Positions 47,109 to 56,836 of a DNA stretch of 64,000 nt are shown piece by piece. The stretch spans positions 17,573-81,572 of the forward strand of contig JAQUOU010000015.1 of the NCBI GenBank assembly GCA_028716975.1. Direction: 5' to 3'. A program made the translations under genes and the position numbers. The stretch is from Methylobacter sp. GTDB lineage: Bacteria; Pseudomonadota; Gammaproteobacteria; Methylococcales; Methylomonadaceae. The notes beneath the pieces are model-generated. The model had not been told where the DNA came from. It saw only the letters and a list, made by a program, of their open reading frames with translations, and searched no databases. Position 1 is the first letter of the stretch. Every line of letters starts with the position of its first letter.

Positions 47109-48470
47109 TTACAGTTTAATATTTAATGAATGTAATTTACGATAAAGGTGTGTTCGCTCCATGCCTACAGCAGACGATAATTTTGCCACACTGCCGCCCG
47201 TTCTCTCAAAATGATATTCCAAATAAGCTTTCTCGAAATGATCCCTGGCATCTTTTAACGGTAAATTAAAAAATTCAGGAACCGATGCCGGACCGACGAC
47301 ATCACCTATAACCGAACCCAATGCCGACTTCACTTCATCTAATTCAATATCTTCTCCCACACCAAGAATCATCAGCCGCTGCACCAGATTTTTCAATTCT
47401 CGTACGTTTCCACGCCAACTGTAATTACGCAGAAAATTCTGCGCCGCCATTGAAAACTTCCGGAAAGAAAGCTTATCCTGGCTGACAAAATAATCCACAT
47501 AAAAACTCAGCAGTGCCGGCACATCTTCACTATGCTCCCTGAGCGGCTGGATATTAATAATAACTTCATTAAGCAAATAATATAAATCCTGGCGAAAACG
47601 GCCCGATTTCACTTCCTCATCCAACGCCATTCTCGTTGACGCCACTACCCTGACATCAACCTGAACAGCCTCGCTGCCGCCTACCCGCAAGAATGAGCTT
47701 GACTCCAAGGCGCTCAGCAATCTTAACTGGGTTTCTTTATCCATTCCGCCAATTTCACTCAGGAACAGGGTGCCTTTATTGGCCCGCTCCAACAAACCCG
47801 GGTAAACTCTACCTGACCCTTCCTTGCCAAAAAACTCTACTGCGGCATTTTCCGGGGCTATACTGCCTACCGCTACATTGACAAAAGGCCCATCTCGACG
47901 TGCACTATTATTATGCAGGAAACGGGCAAACAATTCCTTGCCGACGCCGGCTTCACCCACAAACAATACCCGCGCATCATGCTGAGCCAAGCGCTTTAGC
48001 TGATCCTTGGTTCTAGCAACTGAGGCGCTTTTGCCTACCGGCTCAATGTCAGTTGCCAACAATTGTCTGAGACCCGCATTTTCTATTTGTAAATTACCGG
48101 CTTCCAAAGCCCTTTCAACAATCAATAATAATTTTGCTAAAGATAAAGGCTTTTCCAGAAAATCATAAGCTCCGAGCCTGGTCGCTTCAACAGCGGACTC
48201 TACCGATCCATGTCCTGACATCATGATTACCGGACACATCATCGCGTCCTCTGCAACCCATTCTTTCAGCAATGTAATGCCGTCGGCATCCGGCATCCAG
48301 ATATCGAGCAGAATTAAATTGGGTGTAAAGGCTTTTTTTAATTGTCGGGCTTCGCTCGCATTCTCAGCCATAGCGACCGTGTATCCCTCATCCTCGAGAA
48401 TTTCGCTTACCAGGCGGCGAATATCCGGTTCATCATCTACGACTAATATACGAGCTGTCTGTGTATTCAT
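47109..48470 (-). CDS. ntrX: NtrX-like response regulator with degenerate AAA+ domain
   Basis: The 453-residue protein has a receiver domain (phospho-acceptor Asp56 in LLDIWMPD), a sigma-54 activator-type AAA+ domain (about 140-370) and a Fis-like DNA-binding end (RTGGSVAKLSSAVGMERTHLYRKLHSL). Walker A is kept (GEAGVGKE, 172-179). The AAA+ domain is otherwise unusual: the GAFTGA loop that contacts sigma-54 is absent, Walker B reads LFLSEI (235-240) with Ser for Asp, and the second arginine of the FRxDLYYRLN motif is Leu. It probably regulates DNA without acting as a normal sigma-54 activator. It is paired with the NtrY kinase gene upstream. Confidence 0.92.
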   Translation of the reverse strand: MNTQTARILVVDDEPDIRRLVSEILEDEGYTVAMAENASEARQLKKAFTPNLILLDIWMPDADGITLLKEWVAEDAMMCPVIMMSGHGSVESAVEATRLGAYDFLEKPLSLAKLLLIVERALEAGNLQIENAGLRQLLATDIEPVGKSASVARTKDQLKRLAQHDARVLFVGEAGVGKELFARFLHNNSARRDGPFVNVAVGSIAPENAAVEFFGKEGSGRVYPGLLERANKGTLFLSEIGGMDKETQLRLLSALESSSFLRVGGSEAVQVDVRVVASTRMALDEEVKSGRFRQDLYYLLNEVIINIQPLREHSEDVPALLSFYVDYFVSQDKLSFRKFSMAAQNFLRNYSWRGNVRELKNLVQRLMILGVGEDIELDEVKSALGSVIGDVVGPASVPEFFNLPLKDARDHFEKAYLEYHFERTGGSVAKLSSAVGMERTHLYRKLHSLNIKL

Positions 48471-48491
48471 ATTTTTCGGTATATCTTAAAG

Positions 48492-50645
48492 TTAAATAGC
48501 GGGGAGCTGAATTATAAATCCGGCTCCTACTTTACGGCTGGCGTCCACCCAGATTGCTCCTCCATGCTCTTCAATTATTTTTTTTACAATAGCCAATCCT
48601 AGACCTGTTCCCTTGGTTTTGGTAGTAACATAAGGCTCAAAAATCTGCTCAATCTGCTGCTCCTTGATGCCTGGGCCATCATCATAAAGTGCTATTTCTA
48701 TAAAATCAGCGCTGTTTTTCTGCACCCTGTGCAAGTTTATTTCAATCTGCCCTTTAGCATCTATCGCCTCCAGTGCATTTTTTATCATATTATGAAGAAC
48801 CTGCCTGATATTGACAGGATCTCCATTAATCATCAATAATCCGCCGCTCTCATAATCGGCTTTGAACTCAACCCCCGAGTGAACCGCGTAAAGCGCTAAC
48901 ACTTCCTGTACTAACTCAGGCAAATCAATATTTGTCGTTTGTTTTTTGGAAGGTTTTGCATACTCCGAGAAATCATCCACCATTTCTTTCATTGCTTCAA
49001 CCTGCTGCACGATAGTTTGGGTCGAACGTTGCAAAATATCCTCATATTTTGGCTCCAGCCGGTCCGCCAGCTTATGTTGCAATCTTTCCGCCGACAGCTT
49101 TATGGGCGTTAGCGGATTCTTGATTTCATGGGCCAGCCTTCGCGCCACTTCACCCCAGGCCGCATTTTTCTGTGCCTGAATCAAATCCGTTACATCGTCA
49201 AATACGACGACAGCCCCAACCCGCGCGCCGTCCTGGGAATAAAGAGGGGTGCCTCTGCACAATAGTTCCTGACGGCCGCTTGCACCCAAGAAAGCCAAGC
49301 GCTGCTGCCAGATATCATCCGCTTGCTCCAATAATCGCTGAATTGATTTCAACGGCTCTGCCAGCTCAGAATATCCCTGGGCGAGTCCCGCTAATGTTTG
49401 ACCGATAAAATGATTAACATGAATGCGAAAAATTCTGTAAGCCGCCTGATTAGCGGTACGGATTGTATAGTCGGCGTCAAAACTAATCACCCCCGCCGTT
49501 AAATTCGCCAGGATCGTTTCCAGATAAGCCCGTTGATTTTCAACCTCAACTCCCGCCATTCTGGTTTCATCGCGAGCTCGGGCGATGCGCTGGGTCATTT
49601 CATTGAATGACTCAACCAGGAAACCAAGATCATCCTGCGCAATAACCGGCAACTGTTGGTCATAATGGCCTGAAGCTACTGCCTGCGTACCCTTGACCAG
49701 TTCTTTTACCGGCGCCACGATATTACGTATACTGATAAAGGCAATCCATATGGCCGCCAGCAAACTCATTAACAAGACCAGCGACAGAGCCAGGGAAAAG
49801 CTCAATTTCAATGAATCCCGTAAAAAATTCATTTCCTGATAACGCACAAAGGCAAATTCCACGGAATCCGCCAAATCGGCAATCCTTACGGGCACGGGAT
49901 ATAATGCCTGTAAATATTCCGGCTCCTGGGTATTTATGGGTTTTACAGTAACGATCACCTTGATCATTAACTCGTCCTCTCGCACCGGCGCTAAAGCAAC
50001 ATAGTCGGGATGCTGGCGTAATTGCAGGCGGACATGCTCATCAGGCAGACTGGGCAGGATATCGCCGGGGTTATTGCTGCTTGATGCAATTATTCTTCCC
50101 TGGCGGGAAAACAATGTCATTTCGGACGCTTCCGAAAGCGCGCGCAGATTTTCCATTTCCAGCGTTGCAAGAGGTTCTGATAATTCTTCCAGTTTCCCGG
50201 TCAGTTGCTGGGTTTGTCTTAAATGCCAGCGCATTCTTTGATCCAATGATGCTTGACTGAGTTCCAGCGCGTCTTCCATCGCCCGATCCATTTCTACATT
50301 GAACCAGCTATCTATGCCTTGATGCAGAAACTGCATGGAAAAATAAAACACGATAGCGGCAGGCGCTAATGCCAGTAAAACAAATAGGGATACCATACGG
50401 GTTGTTAACTTTGAACCCGCTTCCCGTTTTTTTAATTGCCGTGTTAAGGAATAAATATTGGCCCCGACCAAACCCAGCAGCACGACCGACCCTAATGCAT
50501 TAATTAAAAGCAGCCATGAATACATCGCACTCAGTTCTGAAGATTCCTGTGTCGCTGAACTCATAAGCTGTAACGACAGCAGAATCAGGCCGAATAGAAT
50601 TACCACAGACACGCTTAGGGGAGGCTTTATTTTTTCAGGGGCCAT
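48492..50645 (-). CDS. ntrY: NtrY-like sensor histidine kinase
   Basis: The 717-residue membrane kinase has three or four helices in the N-terminal 310 residues with a periplasmic part between them. A HAMP linker (RNIVAPVKELVKGTQAVASG) and a PAS domain follow. The HisKA domain has the phospho-accepting His in RRLAHEIKNPLTPIKLSAERLQ, and the ATPase domain has N (MIKNALEA), DDGPGI and GTGLGLAIVKK boxes. It likely phosphorylates the NtrX protein encoded 21 bp downstream. NtrYX systems respond to redox or nitrogen status in other bacteria; the signal here is unknown. Confidence 0.94.
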   Translation of the reverse strand: MAPEKIKPPLSVSVVILFGLILLSLQLMSSATQESSELSAMYSWLLLINALGSVVLLGLVGANIYSLTRQLKKREAGSKLTTRMVSLFVLLALAPAAIVFYFSMQFLHQGIDSWFNVEMDRAMEDALELSQASLDQRMRWHLRQTQQLTGKLEELSEPLATLEMENLRALSEASEMTLFSRQGRIIASSSNNPGDILPSLPDEHVRLQLRQHPDYVALAPVREDELMIKVIVTVKPINTQEPEYLQALYPVPVRIADLADSVEFAFVRYQEMNFLRDSLKLSFSLALSLVLLMSLLAAIWIAFISIRNIVAPVKELVKGTQAVASGHYDQQLPVIAQDDLGFLVESFNEMTQRIARARDETRMAGVEVENQRAYLETILANLTAGVISFDADYTIRTANQAAYRIFRIHVNHFIGQTLAGLAQGYSELAEPLKSIQRLLEQADDIWQQRLAFLGASGRQELLCRGTPLYSQDGARVGAVVVFDDVTDLIQAQKNAAWGEVARRLAHEIKNPLTPIKLSAERLQHKLADRLEPKYEDILQRSTQTIVQQVEAMKEMVDDFSEYAKPSKKQTTNIDLPELVQEVLALYAVHSGVEFKADYESGGLLMINGDPVNIRQVLHNMIKNALEAIDAKGQIEINLHRVQKNSADFIEIALYDDGPGIKEQQIEQIFEPYVTTKTKGTGLGLAIVKKIIEEHGGAIWVDASRKVGAGFIIQLPAI

Positions 50646-51211
50646 ACATACCAGTCACTGGATAAATACCATTGAGGATTAGCATAGGCAACCGGACGCA
50701 GCGGCAAAGGCAGTGCGTCCCGATCAAGCCTTACTTTCATTTTGGCAAGATAATCTTTTCCTGAAACAATTTCAGTCTTATCCATAATACGAAAATCCCG
50801 TACCGTTGACATCAAGTCCAGCGCGGCGGATAGCGTAGAAAAATTAAAAACATCACCCCGGTTCTCATTTCTGACCCTGTACATATTTAATAAGGCATGG
50901 TATTGGATGCGATAGCGGATATTGCGATCAACTACTGTCTTATTCCACAGATAATCACGCTGTTGCTGAACCTTAACCTGCATAACCCAGAACAGGGGAA
51001 CGCCGTTTTTTAACGCGTCCATTGCCCGGGGACTTAACTCATAGCTTATGTCTGCTGACAAAACATAACTATCGTTTTGTAAAATAATTTCGGCTTTTCT
51101 TATGTCAACGGCAAACGAGTCGCCATAGCTCGAAACCGGCAATAGCCATGCAGAAAAGCAACTCAAAAATACATATAACAGAGGCAATTTAAGATTTACG
51201 GAGCCGCGCAT
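50627..51211 (-). CDS. DUF4390 exported protein
   Basis: Started at the ATG at 51211, the protein has 194 residues and a signal peptide (about residues 8-26). The mature part has the DUF4390 pattern FAVDIRKAEIILQNDSYVLSADISYELSPRAMDALKNGVPLFW and ends YLSSDWYVWPLKK. Its function is unknown. It overlaps rsmB by 23 bp and ntrY by 19 bp, so it is translationally tied to both. It regularly sits between rsmB and ntrY in related genomes, hinting at a role in NtrY sensing. Confidence 0.85.
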   Translation of the reverse strand: MRGSVNLKLPLLYVFLSCFSAWLLPVSSYGDSFAVDIRKAEIILQNDSYVLSADISYELSPRAMDALKNGVPLFWVMQVKVQQQRDYLWNKTVVDRNIRYRIQYHALLNMYRVRNENRGDVFNFSTLSAALDLMSTVRDFRIMDKTEIVSGKDYLAKMKVRLDRDALPLPLRPVAYANPQWYLSSDWYVWPLKK

Positions 51212-52475
51212 AATAAAAGCCGTCCATTGCAGATTCTCCAGTAAGAATCTGGCGGCCATATGGCCTGGCAGAACCCCAGCCTGCATCAATAGACCATTCG
51301 GCTGCATCGTTATGCTCTGCCAGAAAAGCCTGGATCTGCTGTTCATTCTCCTGTTTCAAAATTGAACAGGTCGCATATAACAAGACTCCATCGGACGCTA
51401 AAAGCGGCCAGACGGCTTGCAGGATATTTTTTTGTAAAACCTGAAGCGGCTTAATGTCTTCGGCCCGGCGCAATAACTTAATGTCGGGATGCCGCCTTAT
51501 GACACCTAATGCCGAACAGGGCGCATCCAGTAAAATCCGGTCAAAAGCTATCCCATCCCACCAGTCTTCAGGCTTTGCTGCATCGCCCACTATCACATTA
51601 GCGTGTAATTTTAAACGCTGTAGATTTTCATTGACCCGCTGCATTCGGGATTCATCAATATCTACAGCTACGAGCTTTTCCAGTTGTGGTTGACTTTCAA
51701 GAATATGCGCTGTTTTGCCGCCAGGAGCCGCGCAAACATCCAGGACCCGCTGCCCGGGCTGCACATCCAGCAAGTTGGCGGCCAGTTGCGCGGCGGCATC
51801 CTGGACTGAAATTAATCCCTGGTCAAAACCGGGCAGCAATTCCACCGCTACCGGTTTATCCAGGATAAGCGCCGAGGGACAAAAGCTGACTGCTTCCGCC
51901 TCCATATCCTGTAAAGCGAGTGTCTGTAAATATTGCTCACGGCTGGTTTGCGCCAGGTTAACGCGCAACACCATAGGCGGCTGCAAGTTGTTTTCCAGTA
52001 AACAATCAGCCGCCTGTTGCGGCCAATCCTGTTCAACTTGCTTGATAAGCCAGTCAGGATGGCTAACAGCCGCAGACTGATTCTTATCCGCCTTATCTTC
52101 AAGGCTGTCCGCATCTCTTAAATAAGCTCTTAGCACAGCATTGACAAGGGACTTGGCCCAGGGTTTTTGGCGCGCCGCCAGAACCGTTTCGGATACAGCC
52201 GCATGCGGCTTAACTCTCATATATTTAAGCTGATACAACCCTATTAATGCCAATGCTTTAACATCGCTGTCTTTTAAGGGCTTATGCAGTAACCCGCTTA
52301 AAATAAAATCCAATCGGTGATATTGCCTGCAAACGCCATAGCATAATGCTTGAATGAATGCCTTGTCTTTTCCGCATTCCGGATTCCGGAAAGCATGATC
52401 AAGAGCTGCCGTCAGGGACTGCTCATCCTTAAAAACCTTTGTTAATACGCGGGCGGCGATCAATCTGGCGTTCAC
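51189..52475 (-). CDS. rsmB: 16S rRNA m5C967 methyltransferase RsmB
   Basis: RsmB methylates cytosine 967 of 16S rRNA. The 428-residue protein has an N-terminal NusB-like RNA-binding domain (residues 1-140) and a SAM methyltransferase domain. That domain has VCAAPGGKTAHIL and the catalytic Cys in LLDAPCSALGVIRRHPDIK; the second Cys is in LYATCSILKQENEQQ. The start codon is GTG, 7 bp after the fmt stop. Confidence 0.97.
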   Translation of the reverse strand: MNARLIAARVLTKVFKDEQSLTAALDHAFRNPECGKDKAFIQALCYGVCRQYHRLDFILSGLLHKPLKDSDVKALALIGLYQLKYMRVKPHAAVSETVLAARQKPWAKSLVNAVLRAYLRDADSLEDKADKNQSAAVSHPDWLIKQVEQDWPQQAADCLLENNLQPPMVLRVNLAQTSREQYLQTLALQDMEAEAVSFCPSALILDKPVAVELLPGFDQGLISVQDAAAQLAANLLDVQPGQRVLDVCAAPGGKTAHILESQPQLEKLVAVDIDESRMQRVNENLQRLKLHANVIVGDAAKPEDWWDGIAFDRILLDAPCSALGVIRRHPDIKLLRRAEDIKPLQVLQKNILQAVWPLLASDGVLLYATCSILKQENEQQIQAFLAEHNDAAEWSIDAGWGSARPYGRQILTGESAMDGFYYARLRKS

Positions 52476-52482
52476 TGAGTAT

Positions 52483-53406
52483 TCAACCTAGCTTGACTCC
52501 ATTGAGATCATGCGCGCTAATGAAAGCGTCTACCCGCATACGCTTCCCCCCCGGCAACTGCACTTCATGCAGCCGCAACAGCCCTTTTCCTGTTGTCACA
52601 TCGAGATTTTTATTAAAGCAGGTAACTACGCCGGGCTCATTATCAGTCTCACCTTCAATCGCTTCAGCTTGCCAGATTCGCAATACATTGCCCTGATAAA
52701 AAGTCTGGGCAACCGGCCATCCATACAGACCTCGAACTTTTCTATCTATGGAGATTGCCGGTTGCGTCCAATCAATAATGGCTTCACTCTTTTCCAGTTT
52801 TTCGGCGTAAGTAACCAGAGCTTCATCCTGCGGTTCAGCGTGCCCAGTGCCCGATGCTATTTGCATCAATACTTTTTCCAGGCCCAATGCGCCCAGTTTA
52901 GCCAATTTGTCATATAAATCGCCTGCAGTATCATGTGGCCCTATGACATACTCCTCCTTGTGCAGCATATCGCCGGCATCCAGCTTTCCAATTATCTGCA
53001 TAATGGTGACGCCGGTTTTTTCATCACCGGCGATCAACGCCCGCTGAATCGGCGCTGCACCGCGCCAGCGCGGCAACAGTGAGCCATGCACATTAATACA
53101 TCCCAGCTTGGGCAGATCCAGTATTGTTTGCGTTAAAATCATGCCGTAGGCGACAACGACCAGAAGATCAGGATTAAATGAGGCCATTTGCCGCAGATCT
53201 TCATCGGTCTTCAGGGTAAGCGGCTGGAAAACGGGAATTCCGGCGCTTAAAGCCAGTTCCTTGACCGGACTTAAATGGAGTTTGCGTCCTCTCCCCGCCG
53301 GACGGTCGGGCTGGGTATAAACGGCGCAAACCTCATGCACCGAATCCAGCAGCATCTGCAATGCAGGCACGGCAAAGTCCGGCGTACCGGCAAAAATAAT
53401 CTTCAT
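52483..53406 (-). CDS. fmt: Methionyl-tRNA formyltransferase
   Basis: Fmt formylates the initiator Met-tRNA. The 307-residue protein starts MKIIFAGTPDFAVPALQML. It has the formyl-donor site NVHGSLLPRWRGAAPIQRALIAGDEKTGVTIMQ, with the catalytic Asn-x-His, and the C-terminal OB-like domain that binds tRNA. It lies 2 bp after def. Confidence 0.98.
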   Translation of the reverse strand: MKIIFAGTPDFAVPALQMLLDSVHEVCAVYTQPDRPAGRGRKLHLSPVKELALSAGIPVFQPLTLKTDEDLRQMASFNPDLLVVVAYGMILTQTILDLPKLGCINVHGSLLPRWRGAAPIQRALIAGDEKTGVTIMQIIGKLDAGDMLHKEEYVIGPHDTAGDLYDKLAKLGALGLEKVLMQIASGTGHAEPQDEALVTYAEKLEKSEAIIDWTQPAISIDRKVRGLYGWPVAQTFYQGNVLRIWQAEAIEGETDNEPGVVTCFNKNLDVTTGKGLLRLHEVQLPGGKRMRVDAFISAHDLNGVKLG

Positions 53407-53408
53407 GA

Positions 53409-53915
53409 TCAGCTATGTTCCAGTTTATGAATTTTTTGCAGTTTTTTCTTAATCCGCTGCCGTTTCAACGGCGAAATATAATCGACAAATAATTTTCCGT
53501 TCAAGTGATCCATTTCATGCTGTACGCAAACGGCAAGCAAGTCTCTCGCTTCAAATTCAAAAAACTGTCCTTCTCTATTTAGCGCTTTTACCTTGATATG
53601 TTCAGCCCGTTTCACTTTTTCAAAAAAACCCGGTACGGAAAGACAACCCTCTTCGGACTCTTCAACCCCGTCTTTTTCAAGAATTTCAGGGTTTATTAAA
53701 CACACGGGGGCATCTTTTTCTTCACTTATATCGATAACGACAACCCGCTGATGTACATCGACCTGCGTAGCAGCCAGTCCCACACCATGCGATTCATACA
53801 TTGTTTCAAGCATATCATCGACTAATTTTCTGAGCTTATCATCGACCGTTTGCACAACCGCAGCCTTTTTACGCAGCCGTTCATCCGGAAACTCAAGAAT
53901 AGTTAGAATACTCAA
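53409..53915 (-). CDS. def: Peptide deformylase
   Basis: Def removes the formyl group from new proteins. Motif 1 is GVGLAATQ, motif 2 EEGCLSVPG and motif 3 the metal-binding QHEMDHL. The start is uncertain: a GTG at 53927 has no ribosome site. A TTG at 53915, preceded by GGAG at ideal spacing, gives the usual start [14 protein letters not shown] (168 residues) and is preferred here. It is the first gene of the def-fmt-rsmB-DUF4390-ntrY-ntrX run. Confidence 0.95.
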   Translation of the reverse strand: MSILTILEFPDERLRKKAAVVQTVDDKLRKLVDDMLETMYESHGVGLAATQVDVHQRVVVIDISEEKDAPVCLINPEILEKDGVEESEEGCLSVPGFFEKVKRAEHIKVKALNREGQFFEFEARDLLAVCVQHEMDHLNGKLFVDYISPLKRQRIKKKLQKIHKLEHS

Positions 53916-53927
53916 CTTTCTCTCCAC

Positions 53928-54251
53928 TATATTAATTGAAACTGGAATTCTATATGAATTTGAATAGAATCTAAATGACCTGTTGACTATTGGAAGACCG
54001 GAACAATTCCATCCTTAGCCTTTAATGTATACAGAGCCTCAAAAAATAGGAAGTTGCTACGGGGCTTATAATCGGGTGCTGCTTTATGCTACTTTTATTA
54101 AGATTAAGTTATGTTGAAAAGCGGATTGACGGCGACCGGCAAAATGGAGTAAAAGGAAAATCTCCTGCGTAACTTTGCTTCGCCAGGGATAGCAATTTCA
54201 CTGAAATACGCAGGCTGTATTTTATAAAGCTATGTCCGGAAGGAGAAAGTC
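53928..54251. other. Divergent intergenic region, def and unknown membrane gene
   Basis: No gene is seen. An imperfect long-range inverted pair, CCTGCGTA at 54164-54171 and TACGCAGG at 54207-54214, lies in the leader of the 54252 gene and could fold into a hairpin with a 35-nt loop. A GGAG ribosome site precedes 54252. The significance is uncertain. Confidence 0.4.
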
Positions 54252-54791
54252 ATGAGTCAAGAAAGTTATTTAAAAGGTCCCTTTGGTAATGCCGTTTCCG
54301 CTATTGTCAAAGGCATAGATCGCGATGTAGAAAAGGGCGAAGACACGCTTATGCTGGGTCTTGGCCTGGTGATGCTGTCTTCAACCTTCGCACCTGTTGC
54401 GCCGCCCATTATTCTTCTGCCCTTGGTAGCGCTTACTTTTGCTATTACAGCAGGCCTGGCGCGAAAAAATTATCACAATATGCAACGAAAGCTTGCTGAA
54501 TCCATGGCGCAGCTTGACGGGCATGATAAAGCCCTGCTCCGCCCTATTGCCGCCGTTTTTGCAGAATATCCCATGGATTCCCTGACGGAGTCGTTCAATC
54601 CTTTCAAGAACAAGAATTTGAAACGAACCCTCAAAAGCGCTCTGGGAGGGCTTTTAATCAATCCGCTATGGATGCCGATTTTTTATGTGATGGGCATGCA
54701 AATCAATGAAGAAAAAAATCTTGGCATATTGAACAGAGCCATCATCGGCGTTGAGCTGAAGGTATTTCCTAAACCGGTACTTGCTGAATAA
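54252..54791 (+). CDS. Unknown protein with membrane segments
   Basis: The 179-residue protein was not assigned to a family. It has a polar head (SQESYLKGPFGNAVSAIVKGIDRDVEKGED), one or two membrane segments at about residues 33-70 (LGLGLVMLSSTFAPVAPPIILLPLVALTFAITAGLA), then a charged middle and a second hydrophobic patch (about 137-150). The gene is preceded by a good GGAG site and has normal composition for this genome, so it is likely real. Confidence 0.7.
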   Translation: MSQESYLKGPFGNAVSAIVKGIDRDVEKGEDTLMLGLGLVMLSSTFAPVAPPIILLPLVALTFAITAGLARKNYHNMQRKLAESMAQLDGHDKALLRPIAAVFAEYPMDSLTESFNPFKNKNLKRTLKSALGGLLINPLWMPIFYVMGMQINEEKNLGILNRAIIGVELKVFPKPVLAE

Positions 54792-54799
54792 AGCATGAT

Positions 54800-55024
54800 T
54801 TAAATTTCAAGTGCGATGGTTAAAAGTCCCACTTCCAGTGGCGCATTACAAATAACTTTAACAGGTTTATTTGATAATCGAATGAAGCGGTATAGGTATA
54901 TAAAAAGGTAAAAAGTTTTCAGGCAATAGAACTTTAATGAATCGGTAATGCCGAAGAACCCGACTAAAGAGCCCCCAAACAACATATTGCTGTCGTCTCT
55001 GGCATTAAAAAATAGGTAATTCAT
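54800..55024 (-). CDS. Possible small ORF coupled to the SagB-like gene
   Basis: A 74-residue frame starts at an ATG that overlaps the stop codon of the SagB-like gene (ATGA), the pattern of coupled genes. The product is rich in Phe, Leu and Tyr with one likely membrane-associated stretch (about residues 33-48). No family was recognised, no independent ribosome site is clear, and it may be chance. Confidence 0.25.
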   Translation of the reverse strand: MNYLFFNARDDSNMLFGGSLVGFFGITDSLKFYCLKTFYLFIYLYRFIRLSNKPVKVICNAPLEVGLLTIALEI

Positions 55025-56652
55025 GAGTTTATTGCATCCTCCCGTAACAGATGCGCATAAGCAGGCAGCGTTTGCATCCGCTTATCTTCAAGAGGTTTAC
55101 CGACCGTAAAATGATACAGGCTTTGAAATTTATGGTCTTTGATCCCAAGAATTTCATGTACGCTATTATCAAAGTAACAACCGATACCTGTGCTGCGAAT
55201 CCCTATTGCTTCTGCTTCCAGATACAGCACTTGCCCTATCAGGCCGCATTCCCAGAATAAACGCCGGTAAATCCAGGGCTTTGCATCCAGTTCTTCACTA
55301 AATTCTGCAACCATTGCCAGACTAAAGCCGCTATCGCTGGCGATCGGTTGATGGCAGGAAAGCGTTTTGGCAAGCTGTCTGAAATTTCCTGAATACAGAT
55401 GATAAAGCGGTATTGCCGTAAAAATATTATCATCCAAAATCTCCACTTTCTGCCACTCAAAATCAGCCAGAGTTGCAGCCTGCAATTTTTCCAGGTCATC
55501 ATGATGTCTTGGCAGTGCATATAAACCGGGGTCAAGGCCTTCAACGCGATGGACAAAAATAAACAAGTGAATTTTTGGCGCCCAGCGCCACATATCAAAA
55601 GGCAGTTGGCTGGTCGGTGAAACGGCAGCCAGCATCCGGTAAAAGTCAGTAAGCGGCAACGGCGGCATTTTGCCGTCAAAATGTTGAGCGCTGCGGCGTT
55701 GACGGATAATCCCCGTTGCCGTTTGCCTACAGGATGACTTTATTGCCGGCTCCAGAATCGGCTGCCAATGGGGTTCTTCCGTATACGGTTTTGCGGCGGC
55801 TTTTGAAACCTCGTCAATGATCGGCCATTTATATAAGTGATAGGCGCGAAGACTATCGGCTTTTCCAAACCAGGCGCCTGTTCGTGAGCTTTCCAGTAAA
55901 GCCGCGGGATTTAAAGAACTGCTGTTGTCTGCATGGGTATTTATCCGGCAAATAATATCGGGAGATTCATACTCATGCTTGTGAAAATCATCGGTTCGAT
56001 TAATGCCCAACAGAGCGGCAATATCATCATCCGGCCATTCAGCCAGTAATTCTACCGACCAACCCAGTATGGCCGCGGCATAACGCAGCGCGCCCAAAGC
56101 GTGACCAATATCATGCTGGCAATAACGGTAAGCTCTCTCTCCGTACTTCCAGGCTTCACGCCAATGGACTGACGTTAAACCGATCAAAATACCTGTTCCG
56201 GTTATTTCCCCCGTGACGGCGCAACGTTTTTCCAGATGATGATCATGACTGACATAATGATAAACCCCGGCGTCAAACAAATCGTTGTCCGTGTTAATCA
56301 GGTAGGCTTCAGTCGGGTGCAGGTTGCCGCTGGAAGGATTACAGCGCAAGGCCCAGCGGCTTGGGCCAAATTCCTTCCAGGCGGACAGCCCAAAGGCTAA
56401 CTCCAGCAATAATCCCGTATTGACCCGGTTTAAAGGTTTTGCCGGTATTAATTCAGGCTTATCCAGATCCGCAAACAATACGTCAAGCTCAGCGCCTGGC
56501 GTTGGCAACGCGACAATATCACAGCCGGAAAAGCGCCGGAATGGATCGGGTTGATCGTCCCAATCAAGTGATTCCGGGCCTTTTGCATAACGCGCCAAGC
56601 GATGTTTGGTGCGTTCGTGGTAATTTAAAACGGTTTCAGTTTCCTTATTCAT
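55021..56652 (-). CDS. SagB/ThcOx-type nitroreductase-fold oxidoreductase
   Basis: The 543-residue protein is a double-length SagB-type dehydrogenase: two nitroreductase-like halves, the first with RCNPSSGNLHPTEAYLI and YCQHDIGHALGALRYAAAILGW, the second from RRSAQHFDG with IRSTGIGCYFDNSVHEILGI. SagB enzymes use FMN to oxidise azolines to azoles in modified peptides, but many family members have unknown roles. No YcaO cyclodehydratase or obvious precursor peptide is adjacent, so a peptide-modifying role is unsupported. Confidence 0.88.
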   Translation of the reverse strand: MNKETETVLNYHERTKHRLARYAKGPESLDWDDQPDPFRRFSGCDIVALPTPGAELDVLFADLDKPELIPAKPLNRVNTGLLLELAFGLSAWKEFGPSRWALRCNPSSGNLHPTEAYLINTDNDLFDAGVYHYVSHDHHLEKRCAVTGEITGTGILIGLTSVHWREAWKYGERAYRYCQHDIGHALGALRYAAAILGWSVELLAEWPDDDIAALLGINRTDDFHKHEYESPDIICRINTHADNSSSLNPAALLESSRTGAWFGKADSLRAYHLYKWPIIDEVSKAAAKPYTEEPHWQPILEPAIKSSCRQTATGIIRQRRSAQHFDGKMPPLPLTDFYRMLAAVSPTSQLPFDMWRWAPKIHLFIFVHRVEGLDPGLYALPRHHDDLEKLQAATLADFEWQKVEILDDNIFTAIPLYHLYSGNFRQLAKTLSCHQPIASDSGFSLAMVAEFSEELDAKPWIYRRLFWECGLIGQVLYLEAEAIGIRSTGIGCYFDNSVHEILGIKDHKFQSLYHFTVGKPLEDKRMQTLPAYAHLLREDAINS

Positions 56653-56836
56653 ATTAAAAGCTTAAAGTTTGTTTAATAAAAACTAATTCTCGCGATTTAA
56701 GTCAAATGCTGAAAAAGCGGTTTTAAAAAATTGTAAATCTGCATCCTGATCATGCTTGCCTACGGTACTACACTATTCCATGATATTCTCTGCTTAATAG
56801 CAAATCTGTTGCTGATCTTATCGTTGATTCAAGCTC

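Noticed and set aside
54164..54214. Riboswitch-like leader before the 54252 gene
   Set aside because: Only one 8-bp inverted pair with a large loop is visible, with no conserved riboswitch core.
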